Origin: Providencia rettgeri | Lineage (GTDB): Bacteria; Pseudomonadota; Gammaproteobacteria; Enterobacterales; Enterobacteriaceae | Direction of reading: 5' to 3' | Length of the DNA: 64,000 bases | NCBI RefSeq assembly: GCF_013255915.1 | Contig: NZ_CP053896.1 | Location: forward strand, 1,984,001 to 2,048,000 | Shown here: piece by piece, positions 62,305 through 64,000 of the stretch | Position numbering within the stretch: the stretch's first letter is position 1 | How the letters are laid out: each line of letters begins with the position of its first letter | Notes under the pieces: generated by a model | The model's database searches: none | Told to the model about the DNA's origin: nothing | Seen by the model: only the letters and a program-made list of their open reading frames with translations | Program-made: the position numbers and the translations under genes

Positions 62305-63795
62305 ATGTCAGAACAACATACCAATACTATCTCGCAGGGCGGCCCACAAAGACTACGCCGTGAGTTAAAGGCGCGCCATCTTGCGATGATTGCTATCGGT
62401 GGATCTATCGGTACCGGTTTATTCGTTGCATCCGGTGCAACGGTTGCACAAGCAGGCCCCGGTGGAGCACTCCTTTCTTATGCTATCATTGGCTTAATGG
62501 TCTATTTTTTAATGACCAGTTTAGGTGAATTAGCCGCTTATATGCCTGTCTCAGGCTCATTTGCAACCTATGGTGCAAAATATGTCGATGAAGGTTTTGG
62601 TTTCGCACTAGGGTGGAACTACTGGTACAACTGGGCTGTAACAATTGCAGTTGACTTAGTTGCTGCTCAATTGGTGATGACCTATTGGTTCCCAGATACC
62701 CCAGGTTGGATTTGGAGCGCTATTTTCCTTGCGATTATTTTCTTACTGAATTTCATCTCTGTGAAAGGGTTTGGTGAGGCGGAATACTGGTTCTCATTAA
62801 TAAAAGTCACCACAGTCGTTATTTTTATTGTTGTTGGCGTATTAATGATTTTTGGCATCATGAGCGGTGCGGAAAATGCCGGGTGGCATAACTGGGAAAT
62901 TGGTGATGCACCTTTTGCGGGTGGTTTTTCAGCAATGATTGGCGTGGCAATGATAGTTGGGTTCTCATTCCAAGGAACTGAATTAATCGGTATTGCTGCG
63001 GGGGAATCGAAAGATCCTGCCAAAAATATTCCCAAAGCAGTACGCAAAGTATTTTGGCGGATATTGTTATTCTATATCTTTGCAATCTTAATTATTAGTT
63101 TGATCATTCCTTATACTGATCCAAGCTTACTGCGTAATGATGTAAAAGATATTAGTGTGAGTCCATTCACTTTAGTATTTGAAAATGCAGGTTTATTATC
63201 TGCTGCTGCGGTGATGAATGCGGTTATCTTAACGGCAGTATTATCGGCAGGTAACTCGGGTATGTACGCATCAACGCGTATGTTGTATACCTTAGCGCGT
63301 GAAGGTAAAGCACCACGTATTTTCGCTCGTTTATCTAAAGGTGGCGTACCTCGTTATGCGTTGTTAGCAACGACGGTTATTGCGGGCTTATGTTTCTTGA
63401 GTTCCATGTTTGGAAACCAGACGGTGTACTTGTGGCTATTAAATACATCGGGGATGACAGGGTTTATTGCTTGGTTAGGTATTGCAATTAGCCATTATCG
63501 TTTCCGTAGAGGCTATATTGCACAAGGGAAAGATCTTAATGACTTACCTTATCGTTCAGGTTTCTTCCCAATTGGTCCTATTTTTGCCTTTATTTTGTGT
63601 TTAACAATTACATTAGGCCAAAACTACCAAGCCTTTTTAGAAGATAAAATTGATTGGGTAGGGGTTACGGCAACTTATATTGGAATTCCGCTGTTTTTAG
63701 CAATTTGGTTTGGTTATAAGATAGTGAAGAAAACAACGTTTATTCGCTATAAAGATATGAGCTTTCCAAGTTACCGAGAAAATTTAGATAAATAA
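62305..63795 (+). CDS. lysP: Lysine-specific permease LysP
   Basis: The 496-residue amino acid permease matches E. coli LysP (489) almost throughout. LRRELKARHLAMIAIGGSIGTGLFVASGATVAQAGPGGALLSY and NYWYNWAVTIAVDLVAAQ are the amino acid-binding APC motifs. FQGTELIGIAAGESKDPAKNIPKAVRKVFWRILLFY, MLYTLAREGKAPRIF and ISHYRFRRGY also match. It has 12 TM segments and in E. coli also acts as the lysine sensor for CadC. CAGGGAAC lies before the ATG. The terminator follows. Confidence 0.96.
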   Translation: MSEQHTNTISQGGPQRLRRELKARHLAMIAIGGSIGTGLFVASGATVAQAGPGGALLSYAIIGLMVYFLMTSLGELAAYMPVSGSFATYGAKYVDEGFGFALGWNYWYNWAVTIAVDLVAAQLVMTYWFPDTPGWIWSAIFLAIIFLLNFISVKGFGEAEYWFSLIKVTTVVIFIVVGVLMIFGIMSGAENAGWHNWEIGDAPFAGGFSAMIGVAMIVGFSFQGTELIGIAAGESKDPAKNIPKAVRKVFWRILLFYIFAILIISLIIPYTDPSLLRNDVKDISVSPFTLVFENAGLLSAAAVMNAVILTAVLSAGNSGMYASTRMLYTLAREGKAPRIFARLSKGGVPRYALLATTVIAGLCFLSSMFGNQTVYLWLLNTSGMTGFIAWLGIAISHYRFRRGYIAQGKDLNDLPYRSGFFPIGPIFAFILCLTITLGQNYQAFLEDKIDWVGVTATYIGIPLFLAIWFGYKIVKKTTFIRYKDMSFPSYRENLDK

Positions 63796-63820
63796 TATTC
63801 TTAGAATATCTATCATAAAA

Positions 63821-63850
63821 AACAGCACTCTTTATAGGGTGCTGTTTTTT
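63821..63850 (+). terminator. lysP terminator
   Basis: Stem AACAGCAC / GTGCTGTT with a 10-base loop, followed by TTTTTT; about 25 bp after lysP. Confidence 0.88.
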
Positions 63851-63934
63851 TATATATAGCGCAACAAACCTGCATTTTGGCGGTAAAATAGGCTGAATGT
63901 TTGGCTTTACGATAATGGTCACAGAATTCCATTG

Positions 63935-64000
63935 ATGAAAGTCATGATTAAACTAATAATCGTATTGATAAGTATTCTTATTTGCTTTATTGTTACCGCA
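63935..64000 (+). CDS. Start of a membrane or exported protein (cut by window end)
   Basis: From ATG 63935 the frame is open to the window edge (22 codons), with a basic start and then a long hydrophobic run (LIIVLISILICFIVTA), a signal peptide or membrane anchor. No convincing ribosome site is seen before it. E. coli has cirA downstream of lysP, but this start does not look like CirA. Confidence 0.4.
   Translation, partial: MKVMIKLIIVLISILICFIVTA

Overview
The window is about 64 kb of a low-GC enterobacterial chromosome, most likely Morganellaceae and probably Providencia. The evidence is housekeeping proteins very close to E. coli (LysP, FruK, GltP, YejM, RsuA, RadD), AT-rich intergenic DNA, and a conserved E. 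coli-like gene order (proL-yejM-yejL-yejK-rplY-radD-rsuA-bcr-yejG-mepS, then yeiP, fruK, nfo-yeiH-yeiE-lysP). The genus is inferred; no marker gene settles it.

Positions 1-16339 are the right end of a lambda/HK97-like siphophage prophage: tail tube C-terminus, tail assembly chaperone, tape measure protein, distal tail proteins, an NlpC/P60 protein, tail tip (TipJ) and a beta-helix tailspike. About 5.3 kb of accessory genes sit between the chaperone and the tape measure gene. They include a P22 immI-like unit (Ant antirepressor, Arc, Mnt, a second Mnt-like protein and a probable sar antisense RNA) and several small envelope or membrane proteins. The prophage ends in the 3' part of a tRNA-Thr(TGT) gene, a probable attR; integrase and the intact tRNA should lie to the left, outside the window.

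Positions 16380-43320 carry lpxP, gltP, and a GntR-regulated operon (Nramp-fold transporter, PxpA, DUF1445 protein, fused PxpB-PxpC, fused biotin carboxylase-biotin carrier). That operon holds all the modules of a urea-carboxylase-like enzyme beside 5-oxoprolinase proteins. Next come a DUF924 protein, dmsABC with dmsD, ybdG, a CigR-like protein, a D-amino-acid transaminase, an isochorismatase-family hydrolase, a PmrAB/QseBC-type two-component system with three direct half-sites in front of it, dinI with a LexA box, two GNAT acetyltransferases and a methyltransferase.

The most interesting unlisted locus is at 35755-36002 on the minus strand: a strong sigma-70 promoter, a near-consensus CRP site placed just downstream of the predicted start, a Shine-Dalgarno sequence, a 23-residue amphipathic peptide ORF and a strong terminator. 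It looks like a CRP-repressed small RNA or dual-function RNA.

Positions 43240-64000 are syntenic core genome, with an orphan fruK (no fruA or fruB), an orphan pilin-like protein, a yrbL homologue and a long palindromic intergenic repeat before lysP.
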